From G963422745 sp963422745 (GTDB lineage: Bacteria > Actinomycetota > Acidimicrobiia > Acidimicrobiales > Aldehydirespiratoraceae), in assembly GCA_963422745.1 (NCBI GenBank), contig OY730477.1, forward strand, positions 868,001-932,000: 64,000 bases of DNA, in the 5' to 3' direction. The translations under genes were made by a program, and so were the position numbers. Positions 8,817 through 16,878 of this stretch are shown here, piece after piece. Within the stretch, counting starts at the first letter, position 1. Every line of letters begins with the position of its first letter. The notes under the pieces were generated by a model that was not told where the DNA came from, did no database searches, and worked only from the letters and a program-made list of their open reading frames with translations.

Positions 8817-9605
8817 GTGATTCTCCAAGACAAGACAATCTTGATCTCCGGAGTCGGGCCGGGCCTGGGTACCGCCTGCGCGATGGTTGCTCTGCGCGAC
8901 GGAGCCAACGTGGCTTTGATGGCACGCAACCTCAAACGTCTCGAGTCGGTGGCTTCCGAACTTGATCCGCAGGGCGGGCGGACCGTGGCGTTGACGGCGG
9001 ACCTTACCGATCCGGTTACGTTGACAGCAGCGGTTGACGCCACGGTCGAGCGTTTCGGTCAACTTGATGGTGTAGTGAGCGTGGCCGCGGATGATCGAGG
9101 CATGGGTGCCATCCTTAGCGTCGATAATGAACGCTTCGCCGCCATGTTGACCACGAATGTGATCGGCACGGCGAACCTGGTCGCCGCTGCGGCCGATGCG
9201 ATGACTACAGCCGGTGGCGGATCGGTCGTGTTGATTGGCTCGCAGGCCTCCCTTAAGCCTGTGAAGCTGCTTGCGCAGGGTGCATACGGTGCTTCGAAAG
9301 CGGCCATGCTGGCCGGAGCGCGTGACATGGCCGAAGACTTGGGCCCCCGCGGGATACGTGTGAATACGGTGGTGCCCACTTGGATGTGGGGGCCACCCGT
9401 GCAGATGTACTGCGAGTGGCAAGCCGCCGAGCGCCAAATGTCAGCCGAAGAGATACGCGCAGAGATTGCTTCGGGAATGGCTCTACGGGAGATGCCCGAA
9501 GACGACGATGTGGCCGAGGCGGTGGCGTTTCTTCTTTCGGATCGGGCGAGAATGATCACCGGCCAGCGCTTATTGGTCAACGCGGGCGAGTTCTACGACA
9601 CCTAA
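8817..9605 (+). CDS. Short-chain dehydrogenase/reductase (SDR)
   Basis: This 262-residue classical SDR starts at GTG 8817, chosen because AGGAGG at 8803-8808 is ideally spaced; the frame opens upstream at 8757 inside the previous gene. It shows the dinucleotide loop SGVGPGLG, a VSVAADD segment in place of the usual NNAG, catalytic YGASK near residue 163 and the RVNTVVPTW strand. The replaced NNAG is unusual and may alter the proton relay or substrate. Likely an NAD(P)-dependent alcohol/ketone oxidoreductase of lipid or steroid metabolism; the substrate is unknown. Confidence 0.85.
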   Translation: MILQDKTILISGVGPGLGTACAMVALRDGANVALMARNLKRLESVASELDPQGGRTVALTADLTDPVTLTAAVDATVERFGQLDGVVSVAADDRGMGAILSVDNERFAAMLTTNVIGTANLVAAAADAMTTAGGGSVVLIGSQASLKPVKLLAQGAYGASKAAMLAGARDMAEDLGPRGIRVNTVVPTWMWGPPVQMYCEWQAAERQMSAEEIRAEIASGMALREMPEDDDVAEAVAFLLSDRARMITGQRLLVNAGEFYDT

Positions 9606-9654
9606 TCGCACGGCTTTAGCCTCTGTCCCCTCCCGCAACGCCGTCTCGTCGTCA

Positions 9655-9765
9655 GCGACCAGCACACGACAATTCAACGATCAGCACACGACAGTTGGTT
9701 GTTGGCCGTTCAGTGTCAGCGACCAGGACACGACAGTTGGTTGTTGGCCGTTTCAGTTCTGACCG
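9655..9765. repeat. Short direct repeats (CAGCACACGACA / GTTGGTTGTTGGCCGTT)
   Basis: Downstream of the SDR stop, three copies of an ACACGACA core occur at 9664, 9686 and 9728. The last two are followed by the same GTTGGTTGTTGGCCGTT string, giving a 42-bp direct repeat. No gene or clear terminator is visible between 9606 and 9790. Confidence 0.7.
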
Positions 9766-9796
9766 GTTTCCGTTATCTGTGAGCTATCTTGTCGCC

Positions 9797-10010
9797 GCTC
9801 ACAGATAAAGGTTCCACAGATAAGGGTTCCCAGACCGTACCACAGGCCAGCACGGCTTCGGGATCCACAGATAAAGGTTCCACAGATAAGGGCTCCCAGA
9901 CCGTACCACAGGCCAGCACGGCTTCGGGATCCACAGATAAAGGTTCCACAGATAAGGGCTCCCAGACAAGGGTTCCACAGACGAAAGGTTCTACAGGCAA
10001 GGGTTCTACG
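9797..10010. repeat. 66-bp tandem repeat upstream of pstS
   Basis: Units begin at about 9800, 9866 and 9932 (CACAGATAAAGGTTCCACAG), exactly 66 bp apart. The second halves (GACCGTACCACAGGCCAGCA...) are identical in the first two units; the third breaks into shorter AAGGGTTCnACAG variants running to about 10010. Each unit also contains a nested 15-16-bp duplication. The forward frame (TDKGS repeats) is a by-product of the 22-codon pitch; it lacks a ribosome site and I do not call it. Confidence 0.85.
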
Positions 10011-10021
10011 AAGTTGGCCTG

Positions 10022-10050
10022 GTTAACCCAGAGTTAACCAGCTTTGACCC
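10022..10050 (+). promoter_or_regulatory. PHO box (PhoP-type direct repeats) of pstS
   Basis: GTTAACC occurs at 10022-10028 and 10033-10039, exactly 11 bp apart, followed by a weaker TTTGACC at 10043-10049. Actinobacterial PhoP sites are 11-bp direct repeats with a GTTnACC core, so this fits a phosphate-starvation activator site. The repeats end where the -35 element would lie relative to the -10 at 10071. Confidence 0.75.
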
Positions 10051-10070
10051 TACCTGCAGCAGAGGTTCCC

Positions 10071-10076
10071 TATAGA
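10071..10076 (+). promoter_or_regulatory. Candidate -10 element of pstS
   Basis: TATAGA at 10071-10076 lies 20 bases after the PHO box, as expected at an activator-dependent promoter with a poor -35. The start point would be near 10083, leaving a leader of about 50 nt. Confidence 0.5.
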
Positions 10077-10135
10077 TTGGTGCCCGACTCGCGACCACCG
10101 CGGGCATCCCAATCAACAACTTGAAGGAACTCGTG

Positions 10136-11146
10136 GTGTTGCAGTCACAAAGCCGCCTGTCGTGGGCGCTGATCGCATTGCTAATCTTGGTTGTCTCAGC
10201 CTGTGGTGGCGATGACGTTGATGCCCCAGTGCCTGAGCCTGGGCCCGATCCCAACACACCGCTGTCCGGTGATGTCTTCATTTCGGGTTCCTCGACAGTC
10301 GAGCCAATCTCGATTCGGGTTGCCGAATTGTTCGAAGACATTGCGCCAGATGTGTCGGTCTCTGTTGACGGCCCCGGCACGGGTGACGGCTTCAAGCTGT
10401 TCTGCTCCGGCGAAACCGATATCTCCGACGCTTCACGTCGGATCAAGGACTCCGAGCTTGAAGACTGTATGGCGGCTGGCGTCAACAGAATCGTGGAACT
10501 CAAGGTAGGCATCGACGGCATCGCCGTGATGACCAACGCTGCCAATGATTCCGTCGAATGCCTGAGCTTTCAGCAGTTGTTCGACTTGATCGGACCAGCA
10601 GCGGAAGGAACGAGCACCTGGGCCGAGGCCTCGGCCGGTCTTGTGGATGCACCTCTGGAGATCTTCGGGCCTGGTGAAGAGTCCGGCACTTTCGATTCGT
10701 TCGTAGAGATAGTCTTGGAAGATCTGGCCGTTGAGGCTGGCATGGATGCAACTACCCGCACCGACTACAGTCCCTCCGGTGACGACAACGTCATCCTGCA
10801 GGGCTTGCAATCCAGCGACTCCAGTCTGGGCTGGGTCGGCTTCGCGTTCGCTGTGAACGCTTCAGGTGTCAGGCTCATTCCGATTGATGGTGGCGACGGC
10901 AATTGTGTGGTGGCCACTGAGGCCACCATCGCGTCCAACGAATACCCCATCAGTCGGGATCTTTGGATCTATGTCAACCTCAACAGGGCCGAGGACAACC
11001 CGGCTGTGGCCGCATACGTTGACTTCTACGTGACCGAGGGTCTATCCCAAGCCGTAGCAGATGTAGGCTACGTCGCTCTGAGCGATTCGTCCAAGGCAGA
11101 GACAAAGAACCGTTGGGACTCCAGAACCCTCCTGCCGGCAACCTGA
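10136..11146 (+). CDS. pstS: Phosphate-binding lipoprotein PstS
   Basis: This is the periplasmic-side phosphate receptor of the Pst ABC importer. The N-terminus is a lipoprotein signal ending LVVSAC; then come ISGSSTVEPI and GPGTGDGFKLFCSGETDISDASR-type segments that line the phosphate site, and FGPGEESGTFDSF. I chose GTG 10136 because AAGGAA (10124-10129) sits six bases upstream; TTG 10121 and GTG 10133 are alternatives. The product has 336 residues. It heads pstS-pstC-pstA-pstB-phoU under a PHO box, so it should be induced by phosphate limitation. Confidence 0.93.
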   Translation: MLQSQSRLSWALIALLILVVSACGGDDVDAPVPEPGPDPNTPLSGDVFISGSSTVEPISIRVAELFEDIAPDVSVSVDGPGTGDGFKLFCSGETDISDASRRIKDSELEDCMAAGVNRIVELKVGIDGIAVMTNAANDSVECLSFQQLFDLIGPAAEGTSTWAEASAGLVDAPLEIFGPGEESGTFDSFVEIVLEDLAVEAGMDATTRTDYSPSGDDNVILQGLQSSDSSLGWVGFAFAVNASGVRLIPIDGGDGNCVVATEATIASNEYPISRDLWIYVNLNRAEDNPAVAAYVDFYVTEGLSQAVADVGYVALSDSSKAETKNRWDSRTLLPAT

Positions 11147-11186
11147 GATCTCGCAGCAGCTTGATCACAAAGGTTAGGACCCGGCC

Positions 11187-12353
11187 ATGAGCGAGCCGCT
11201 GGCTGCTGACGGTTCCCCGGCCGTAGGACTCCTATCAGAACCGCTGCGCATGGCGTCTATGCGCCGTACCCGCGAGGCGCTGATCCGCTGGGTGCTGCTC
11301 TTGGCAGCCTTGGTATCTGTGCTGGTGAGTGCCCTCATTTTGTGGACACTGTTTCGTGAGGCTTGGACTTTCGTAGTCGGGGTCGTCTGGTCCGACACCT
11401 GGGGCCAAGCTGGATGGTTCCCCCGTCGGGGCATCTACGATATTCCCACGATTCTCGTGCCGACCGTGCTCGTAACGGCGATCGCCATGATCGTCGCCGG
11501 ACCGCTGGGACTTGGAGCTGCCATATACCTCTCCGAATACGCCGGGCAGCGGTTACGGACCTTTGTGAAACCGGTCCTGGAGGTCCTGGCGGGTCTGCCG
11601 TCGGTGGTTTTGGGGTTCTTCGCCCTCACTTGGATCGCACCCAACATCGTGGGTCGCATCGGCAAACCAGCATTGTTGATCATCGGGCTGGCGGTGTTGG
11701 CTGGCTACACTGCGATGGCGTCGGCTTTGGCACGTTCGAGGTTTCGGCGTTACCGCGAAAGCAAAGACCGCAACGAACAGTACGCCTCAACACGTTTCAT
11801 GGTGCTCACGCTGCTGCTGGCGTCGGCCCTGGTCGGATACGTGTTCTGGTTGCTCAACATCTTGGAGGATTACGCCCCCGCCCAGGCCGGATCGCTCGCT
11901 GCGGCCGGAATTGGAGTGGGCCTGCTCTCAATTCCCCTCGTGGCTTCCGTATCCGAGGACGCCATGGCAGCAGTGCCTGGCAGCTTGAGGGAAGCCTCAG
12001 CAGGATTGGGTGCTCGCCCGATGGCCACCGCCACCAAGGTTGTGGTACCCGCAGCCATATCGGGCATCGTTGCGGCATTCATCGTCGCCACATCCAGGGC
12101 CGTGGGCGAAACCATGGTGGTGTTCTTGGCTGGCGGTGCTGCCGATGCGGCCCGATTCACCGACTCCCCGTTTGACGGTGGCATGACCATGACCGCGGCA
12201 ATGGCTTCGTTGGCCTCAGGCACCGACAGCGTCGTGGGTGAGGGGCTTACCTTCCAGAGCTTGTATTTCGTTGGTCTGTTGTTGTTCTTGATCACGTTGG
12301 GTCTCAATGTCGTTGCTGCTCGCTACGTAGAGCGGGTTCGAGAGCGATACTGA
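11187..12353 (+). CDS. pstC: Phosphate ABC transporter permease PstC
   Basis: This 388-residue inner-membrane permease partners PstA. It has an N-terminal cytoplasmic stretch, a first membrane helix at ~35-55, and the ABC-2 permease core with helices separated by a charged loop (RSRFRRYRESKDRNEQYAS) at about 190-207. The EAA-type loop that contacts PstB reads VPGSLREASAGLGARPMATATKVVVPAAISG near 270-300. PstC proteins are usually ~300-330 residues; the extra length is mainly the central loop. It lies 40 bases after pstS on the same strand. Confidence 0.92.
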   Translation: MSEPLAADGSPAVGLLSEPLRMASMRRTREALIRWVLLLAALVSVLVSALILWTLFREAWTFVVGVVWSDTWGQAGWFPRRGIYDIPTILVPTVLVTAIAMIVAGPLGLGAAIYLSEYAGQRLRTFVKPVLEVLAGLPSVVLGFFALTWIAPNIVGRIGKPALLIIGLAVLAGYTAMASALARSRFRRYRESKDRNEQYASTRFMVLTLLLASALVGYVFWLLNILEDYAPAQAGSLAAAGIGVGLLSIPLVASVSEDAMAAVPGSLREASAGLGARPMATATKVVVPAAISGIVAAFIVATSRAVGETMVVFLAGGAADAARFTDSPFDGGMTMTAAMASLASGTDSVVGEGLTFQSLYFVGLLLFLITLGLNVVAARYVERVRERY

Positions 12354-12365
12354 GTAGGCCTTTTG

Positions 12366-13328
12366 ATGATCACTCGACTCGTGGATGACGAGTCCCGCCA
12401 AGCCGTCTCCGCCTCACTGCGAGGCCGTCGGATCGACACCCGGGGCCTGCTGTTTCGCACATTGCTCCAATGCGGAATGGGGCTGATTCTCGTCATCCTG
12501 GCCGTTTTGTTGATCATCGTGTTCACCGACGGTTGGGGTCGAATGGGCACCCGGCTCGGGGATTTCCTGTCGGGCACTTTGCGCTCTCAGTCCGCAGATC
12601 CCAAGCTCGGGGTTCACCAAGGCATCTATGGTTCGCTGTGGATCGCAGTGATAGTTGCTGCGCTGGCTTTTCCGGTCGGAATCTCAGCTGCGTTGTACCT
12701 GAATGAGTACGCGAGACGCAATCGCTTCACGTCGTTCATTGAGGTCAACATCCGCAACCTGGCTGGAGTTCCCTCCGTTGTATACGGGTTGTTGGGCTTG
12801 GCGGTCCTGGTCAACGGCGACCTGTTAGGTCTGGATCGGTTGACGGGGGGAAGTAGCACGCTGTCGGCGGGAATCACGATGGCTGTGCTGGTGTTACCCA
12901 TCGTGATCATCACCTCCGGCGAGGCATTTCGAGCGGTGCCGGACTCGCTGCGTGAAGGCGCGTACGCGGTGGGAGCTACCCGCTGGGAGATGGTCCGAAG
13001 CCAGGTTCTGCCTTACGCCGCCCCCGGCATCTTTACCGGAACACTGCTTTCGATCGCAAGGGCGGTGGGCGAGGCAGCTCCGCTCATCTTGGTGGGTGCG
13101 GTCACCGGGCGTCTCGGCAACAGTCCGGGCCTTTTGGACCTCGGTGCCCTCAACGACCGGTTCACCGCTCTGCCGATCGTTATAACGACTTGGACACAGC
13201 AGTCGGGACGTGACCGGGGTTTCTCCGAAGCTGCTGCGGCCGGGATCGTTGTTTTGCTCGTTTTGGTATTGCTTATGAATTCTGCTGCGCTTTGGCTGCG
13301 CAATCGGTTTGAGAAGAAGAGAGGTTGA
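12366..13328 (+). CDS. pstA: Phosphate ABC transporter permease PstA
   Basis: This 320-residue permease has six predicted membrane helices. Its coupling loop VPDSLREGAYAVGATRWEMVRSQVLPYAAPG (about 190-220) docks on PstB, and RAVGEAAPLILVGA follows. ATG 12366 is preferred over the TTG at 12363. It ends at TGA 13326-13328, which overlaps TGATGTG, where a first copy of the pstB start lies. The last ~100 bases of pstA and the first ~50 of pstB are present three times in tandem (next entry), yet this reading frame is intact. Confidence 0.92.
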   Translation: MITRLVDDESRQAVSASLRGRRIDTRGLLFRTLLQCGMGLILVILAVLLIIVFTDGWGRMGTRLGDFLSGTLRSQSADPKLGVHQGIYGSLWIAVIVAALAFPVGISAALYLNEYARRNRFTSFIEVNIRNLAGVPSVVYGLLGLAVLVNGDLLGLDRLTGGSSTLSAGITMAVLVLPIVIITSGEAFRAVPDSLREGAYAVGATRWEMVRSQVLPYAAPGIFTGTLLSIARAVGEAAPLILVGAVTGRLGNSPGLLDLGALNDRFTALPIVITTWTQQSGRDRGFSEAAAAGIVVLLVLVLLMNSAALWLRNRFEKKRG

Positions 13329-13673
13329 TGTGAGCGAGGCCACCACCGAAACCACCCGATGGGACGCGAGCGGGGTTTGTGTGAAGCTGCTGCGGCCGGG
13401 ATCGTTGTTTTGCTCGTTTTGGTATTGCTTATGAATTCTGCTGCGCTTTGGCTGCGCAATCGGTTTGAGAAGAAGAGAGGTTGATGTGAGCGAGGCCACC
13501 ACCGAAACCACCCGATGGGACGCGAGCGGGGTTTGTGTGAAGCTGCTGCGGCCGGGATCGTTGTTTTGCTCGTTTTGGTATTGCTTATGAATTCTGCTGC
13601 GCTTTGGCTGCGCAATCGGTTTGAGAAGAAGAGAGGTTGATGTGAGCGAGGCCACCACCGAAACCACCCGATG
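13227..13673 (+). repeat. 156-bp tandem triplication of the pstA-pstB junction
   Basis: The segment starting GAAGCTGCTGCGGCC occurs at 13227, 13383 and 13539, exactly 156 bp apart; the third copy ends near 13673. Each copy holds the pstA tail, its TGA, the ribosome site GAGAGG and the GTG start of pstB. In copies 1 and 2 the pstB start runs only 18 codons (SEATTETTRW..) before TGA, so they encode short leader peptides; only the third GTG (13642) enters full-length pstB. The joint sequence GGGACGcGAgCGGGGTTT resembles 13205-13222 inside pstA, which marks the recombination point. Confidence 0.92.
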
Positions 13674-14559
13674 GAGCAGCATCAACAGCCCGATCTCTGC
13701 GGTTGCCATTGGTGCGGCCACCGGTGGGATTGAATCCGATCAGCAAATCGGTGATGAGCCCGCCTCCGCTCCCGAGGCACCGCCGGTCGTGTTCAAGACC
13801 AGGCAACTCAATGTGTATTACGGCAAATTTCAGGCTGTGCATGATGTGTCCTTTGATGTTCGACAACACGAAATCACAGCTCTGATAGGTCCCTCTGGAT
13901 GTGGAAAGACCACCGTGTTGAGGTGCTACAACCGCATGAACGACTTGATCGAAGGAGCTCGGGTCACAGGCACCGTTGAGTATCACGGTGTCGATCTGTA
14001 CGGAGCCAACGTCGACGCAGTCGAAGTGCGACGCCGGATCGGAATGGTCTTCCAGAAGCCAAACCCGTTCCCGAAGTCGATATATGACAATGTAGCTTAC
14101 GGGCCCAGGGTCGCCGGTCGCAAGAAGGGCCTTGCTGAGGTGGTGGAGAACTCCCTCACAAAGGCGGCTTTGTGGGACGAAGTCAAAGACCGTCTAAGTG
14201 ATTCTGCATACGGCCTGTCGGGCGGTCAGCAACAACGGCTGTGCATCGCCAGGGCCATAGCCGTTGATCCCGACGTCTTGTTGATGGACGAACCATGTTC
14301 GGCCCTTGATCCGATCGCCACCGCCCGCATCGAGGACCTCATGCAGGAGATCAAGCGGGACTACACGATTGTTATCGTCACCCACAACATGCAGCAAGCG
14401 GCGAGAGTGAGCGACATGACGGCCTTCTTCACGGCTGAGACTCACTCCGATAACGACACCCGCACCGGCATACTCGTGGAATGTGACCGCACCGAGCTCA
14501 TCTTCTCGAACCCAACCGACGAGCGAACCGAGAACTATGTGACGGGCAGGTTTGGCTAG
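13642..14559 (+). CDS. pstB: Phosphate ABC transporter ATPase PstB
   Basis: This 305-residue ATPase drives the Pst importer. It contains Walker A GPSGCGKT (about 87-94), the Q-loop in GMVFQKPNPFPKSIYDN, signature LSGGQQQR, Walker B LLMDEPCSALD and the switch His in IVIVTHNMQQ. The start is GTG 13642 with GAGAGG five bases upstream; the frame also opens at TTG 13621. An extension of ~45 residues precedes the ABC core, longer than in E. coli PstB (257 aa). Its 5' end was copied twice upstream by the 156-bp triplication. Confidence 0.93.
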   Translation: MSEATTETTRWSSINSPISAVAIGAATGGIESDQQIGDEPASAPEAPPVVFKTRQLNVYYGKFQAVHDVSFDVRQHEITALIGPSGCGKTTVLRCYNRMNDLIEGARVTGTVEYHGVDLYGANVDAVEVRRRIGMVFQKPNPFPKSIYDNVAYGPRVAGRKKGLAEVVENSLTKAALWDEVKDRLSDSAYGLSGGQQQRLCIARAIAVDPDVLLMDEPCSALDPIATARIEDLMQEIKRDYTIVIVTHNMQQAARVSDMTAFFTAETHSDNDTRTGILVECDRTELIFSNPTDERTENYVTGRFG

Positions 14560-14596
14560 CGCCGGACCTGTCTCCAACCCCGGAAATGAAATACGG

Positions 14597-15316
14597 ATGA
14601 CAGAACAAGCCCGGAAATCGTTCCACGCCGATCTAGAAATGGTCCGCAACCAGGTCGTGCAGTTGGGTGGCGGCGCGGCCGAGGCGGTGGCTCGAGCAAC
14701 CCAGGCGCTGCTGGACGGAAACCTCAACGGCGCCCAGATGGTGATCGACGGCAACGAACGCCTCCACACCGATGCCTTCGCGATAGAGGAGAACTGCCAG
14801 CTAATGCTGGCTCTGCAACAGCCTGCGGCCATCGATCTGCGCCGGATCATGGCTGCAACCTGGATTACCGCCGAGTTGGTACGCATCGGAGGCCTCGGTG
14901 CCAACGTCTGCAAAGGCACCCGGCGAATGTTCGGAGTCGAGCTCTCGCCGCGAATTCGGGGACTAATCACCGAGATGGACGAAGAGGCGCTACGACTGCT
15001 TCGGCTCTCGGTCGACGCCTACATCGACGAAGATGCAGGGCTTGCGGCTGCTTTGGAGAACATTGACGACCGTCTCGACACCCTGCAGCGGATTCTGGTG
15101 CAGGCACTCATCGAGGAACAGGGCGAAGGCGGCCTCAATATCCAGGTAGCGGTGCAGTTGGCTTTGATTGCCCGCTACTACGAACGAATCGGCGATCATG
15201 CCGTCAACATCGGCGGCCGGACCCTTTACCTGATTAGCGGCTGGACCACGTCGTCACGGATCCCACGCCAAACCGAGCGTGAATGGTGGCTGCAGGCTGG
15301 CGACACCTCCGCGTGA
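14597..15316 (+). CDS. phoU: Phosphate-signalling regulator PhoU
   Basis: The 239-residue product is all-helical with two PhoU repeats. The first starts RKSFHADLEMVRNQVVQLGGGAAEAVARA and carries LRRIMAATWITAELVRIGGLGANV. The second ends ALIARYYERIGDHAVNIG, which holds the E-x-x-D/RxxDH-type metal cluster residues. PhoU links the Pst transporter to the PhoR/PhoP pair and curbs Pi uptake. ATG 14597 fits the family start best; TTG 14552, overlapping the pstB stop, is an alternative. It is the last gene of the pst block. Confidence 0.9.
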   Translation: MTEQARKSFHADLEMVRNQVVQLGGGAAEAVARATQALLDGNLNGAQMVIDGNERLHTDAFAIEENCQLMLALQQPAAIDLRRIMAATWITAELVRIGGLGANVCKGTRRMFGVELSPRIRGLITEMDEEALRLLRLSVDAYIDEDAGLAAALENIDDRLDTLQRILVQALIEEQGEGGLNIQVAVQLALIARYYERIGDHAVNIGGRTLYLISGWTTSSRIPRQTEREWWLQAGDTSA

Positions 15317-15359
15317 AAGTGGTTCCGCAGCATTGACGTCATGACCGGCGACCCATCCT

Positions 15360-15392
15360 GTTTACGTTTAGGTTGCGCTTCGGTTACGAAAT
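15360..15392 (+). promoter_or_regulatory. Candidate second PHO box upstream of Nudix gene
   Basis: Three consecutive 11-mers read GTTTACGTTTA, GGTTGCGCTTC and GGTTACGAAAT. The G(G/T)TT(A/G)CG core recurs at 15360, 15371 and 15382 with exact 11-bp spacing, as in the pstS box. TAAAGAT follows at about 15402 as a possible -10. This suggests that the Nudix gene has its own promoter responsive to the PhoP-type regulator. Confidence 0.5.
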
Positions 15393-15440
15393 CGACCAGA
15401 TAAAGATGCCAGGATTCAGCCGGAGAAGATCAGCAACACG

Positions 15441-15977
15441 ATGACCGTCAAAGTTCGCCAGGCAGCGTCGCTGGTCATTGTTGACGACAAGCCTGACTTG
15501 CACGTGTTGGTAGGTCGTCGACGCATGGATCTCATGTTCGCACCGGGATTGGTGGTATTCCCCGGAGGGGCCGTGGAGGACAGCGACGAATCCACGTTGG
15601 CGGCAGCGCTTCGCGAAACCGGCGAGGAAACAGGATGGTGGCCGCCAGTTCCGCCATCCACCGACGAAACTCCCAGGTTTCCATATATTGCGCACTGGAT
15701 CACGCCTCGAGGATCACCCCGCCGCTACGACACACACTTCTATTTGGCCCGGTTCACCGGCGGTGCCCTCCAAGCCGATGTGCATGAGTTCGACGACCTT
15801 TTCTGGGACCGGCCTGCGGTGGTGCTGAAACGCATCGAAGCTGACGAACTCCTCGCCATCACGCCCACGTTGTCGATACTGTCGTCATTAGCCCGTTACC
15901 GAGATTCAGAATCGGCCTTTGACGGCACCCGCCGGAGCATTGTCCGCCGATTTGCATGGGGCGAGACCTGGTTCTGA
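15441..15977 (+). CDS. Nudix hydrolase
   Basis: This 178-residue protein carries a Nudix box at about residues 40-65: FPGGAVED, then E followed seven residues later by RETGEETGW, so the catalytic RExxEExG helix is intact. The overall layout, including APGLVVFPGG, FAWGE and WITPRG, resembles the NUDT7/19-like CoA-diphosphatase side of the family, but the CoA motif is not clearly visible. Substrates could be CoA esters or nucleotide sugars. It follows phoU by 124 bases with PHO-box-like repeats between, so it may be part of the phosphate response. Confidence 0.85.
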   Translation: MTVKVRQAASLVIVDDKPDLHVLVGRRRMDLMFAPGLVVFPGGAVEDSDESTLAAALRETGEETGWWPPVPPSTDETPRFPYIAHWITPRGSPRRYDTHFYLARFTGGALQADVHEFDDLFWDRPAVVLKRIEADELLAITPTLSILSSLARYRDSESAFDGTRRSIVRRFAWGETWF

Positions 15978-16003
15978 GCCTTCGATCCATAGTCATCCAC
16001 AAC

Positions 16004-16021
16004 AAATATGTCGACATATTT
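16004..16021. promoter_or_regulatory. 18-bp perfect palindrome AAATATGTCGACATATTT
   Basis: A perfect 18-bp palindrome lies 26 bases after the Nudix stop and just upstream of the presumed tag promoter. It could be an operator for tag or, since T-rich DNA follows, the hairpin of a weak terminator for the Nudix gene. No regulator can be named from the sequence. Confidence 0.5.
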
Positions 16022-16040
16022 CGATTTCTTTGCGAATTGA

Positions 16041-16070
16041 TTGGCTTTGTCACAGAACGTGTACTAAGAT
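16041..16070 (+). promoter_or_regulatory. Candidate promoter of tag leader
   Basis: TTGGCT at 16041-16046 and TAAGAT at 16065-16070 are 18 bases apart, acceptable for a housekeeping sigma factor. A start near 16078 would place the GC-rich structured segment 16079-16208 in the 5' untranslated region of tag. Confidence 0.4.
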
Positions 16071-16078
16071 CTTGATCG

Positions 16079-16208
16079 GTTGCCTGTTGCACGGGTGCAG
16101 GGTCGTGCGGCACCAACCCGGGAGTGAGCCTCCCAATCCCCCTCCAGGGAATCTGGGGTTCGGTACGGTGAATCACCGACCGGCCCCAGACCCCGGGTGA
16201 TTACCCGG
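16079..16208 (+). ncRNA. Candidate structured 5' leader of tag (unknown class)
   Basis: Successive stems are visible: GGTTG (16079) with CAACC (16115) enclosing GGTGC/GCACC (16094-16114); GGGAG/CTCCC (16120-16134); a long stem of CTGGGG, CGGT and CGGTG facing CACCG, ACCG and CCCCAG (16153-16189); and CCGGGT/ACCCGG (16193-16208), which ends 25 bases before the tag ATG. The string GGTGAATCACCGACCGG recalls a piece of the FMN riboswitch, but the rest of that motif is absent. A leader that controls tag translation is inferred from position and pairing only. Confidence 0.45.
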
Positions 16209-16233
16209 ACGCCATTGCTACGCTGCGTAAGAC

Positions 16234-16878
16234 ATGGTTGCTGCGCAAAGCACGAGTAGCACCCGCCGGTGGCTGCAGATAGGTGACGATGGTGCCGTCC
16301 GCTGCTGGTGGCCAGGCACCGATCCCGACTACATCGCCTACCACGACAATGAGTGGGGGCGGCCCTGCACCGACGACGTTGTGTTGTTCGAAAAGATCTG
16401 CCTCGAAGGGTTTCAGGCGGGCCTGTCGTGGCTGACCATCCTGCGCAAGCGCGAGAACTTCAGGGTTGCCTTCGCTGGTTTCGACATTGAACGGGTGGCC
16501 CGCTTCGGCGAAGCTGACGTTCAACGCCTTATGGGCGACGTCGGCATCGTTCGTCATCAAGGCAAGATCCGCTCGACCATCAACAACGCGGCTCGCGCCA
16601 TTGCCCTCATTGAGGAGGCAGGTTCGCTTGCAACCTGGTTTTGGAGCTTCGAACCGGTCGAGATTGAGGGCACCCGCACCATGCAACAGCCCGTCCCCAG
16701 CGTCACTCCAACATCAAAGACCGTTGCCAGCGAACTCCGCCGACGTCACTGGAGCTTCGTCGGGCCTACCACCATCTACGCTTTCCTGCAGGCGATGGGT
16801 GTTGTCAACGATCACATAGCTGGCTGCTGCGCCCAAGAAGTGTGTGTCCGGGAGCGAGGCCGTATGCAGCGTCCTTGA
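16234..16878 (+). CDS. tag: DNA-3-methyladenine glycosylase I
   Basis: This 214-residue HhH-type glycosylase removes 3-methyladenine from alkylated DNA to begin base-excision repair. The zinc site is intact: Cys24 and His37 (RCWWPG...YHDNEWG, 13 apart as in E. coli Tag) and, near the C-terminus, the H-x3-C pair in NDHIAGC. CLEGFQAGLSWLTILRKR forms the helix around the base pocket. No good ribosome site precedes ATG 16234; a hairpin ends 25 bases upstream. The last 158 bases, including the stop, are duplicated immediately downstream. Confidence 0.93.
   Translation: MVAAQSTSSTRRWLQIGDDGAVRCWWPGTDPDYIAYHDNEWGRPCTDDVVLFEKICLEGFQAGLSWLTILRKRENFRVAFAGFDIERVARFGEADVQRLMGDVGIVRHQGKIRSTINNAARAIALIEEAGSLATWFWSFEPVEIEGTRTMQQPVPSVTPTSKTVASELRRRHWSFVGPTTIYAFLQAMGVVNDHIAGCCAQEVCVRERGRMQRP

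Noticed and set aside
9789..10037. 82-codon TDKGS-repeat frame upstream of pstS
   Set aside because: No ribosome site, low complexity, and it runs into the PHO box; best explained as repeat DNA.
16079..16208. FMN riboswitch
   Set aside because: Only a GGTGAA..CCGACCGG-like string matches; the remaining conserved FMN elements are missing and the downstream gene is a DNA glycosylase.
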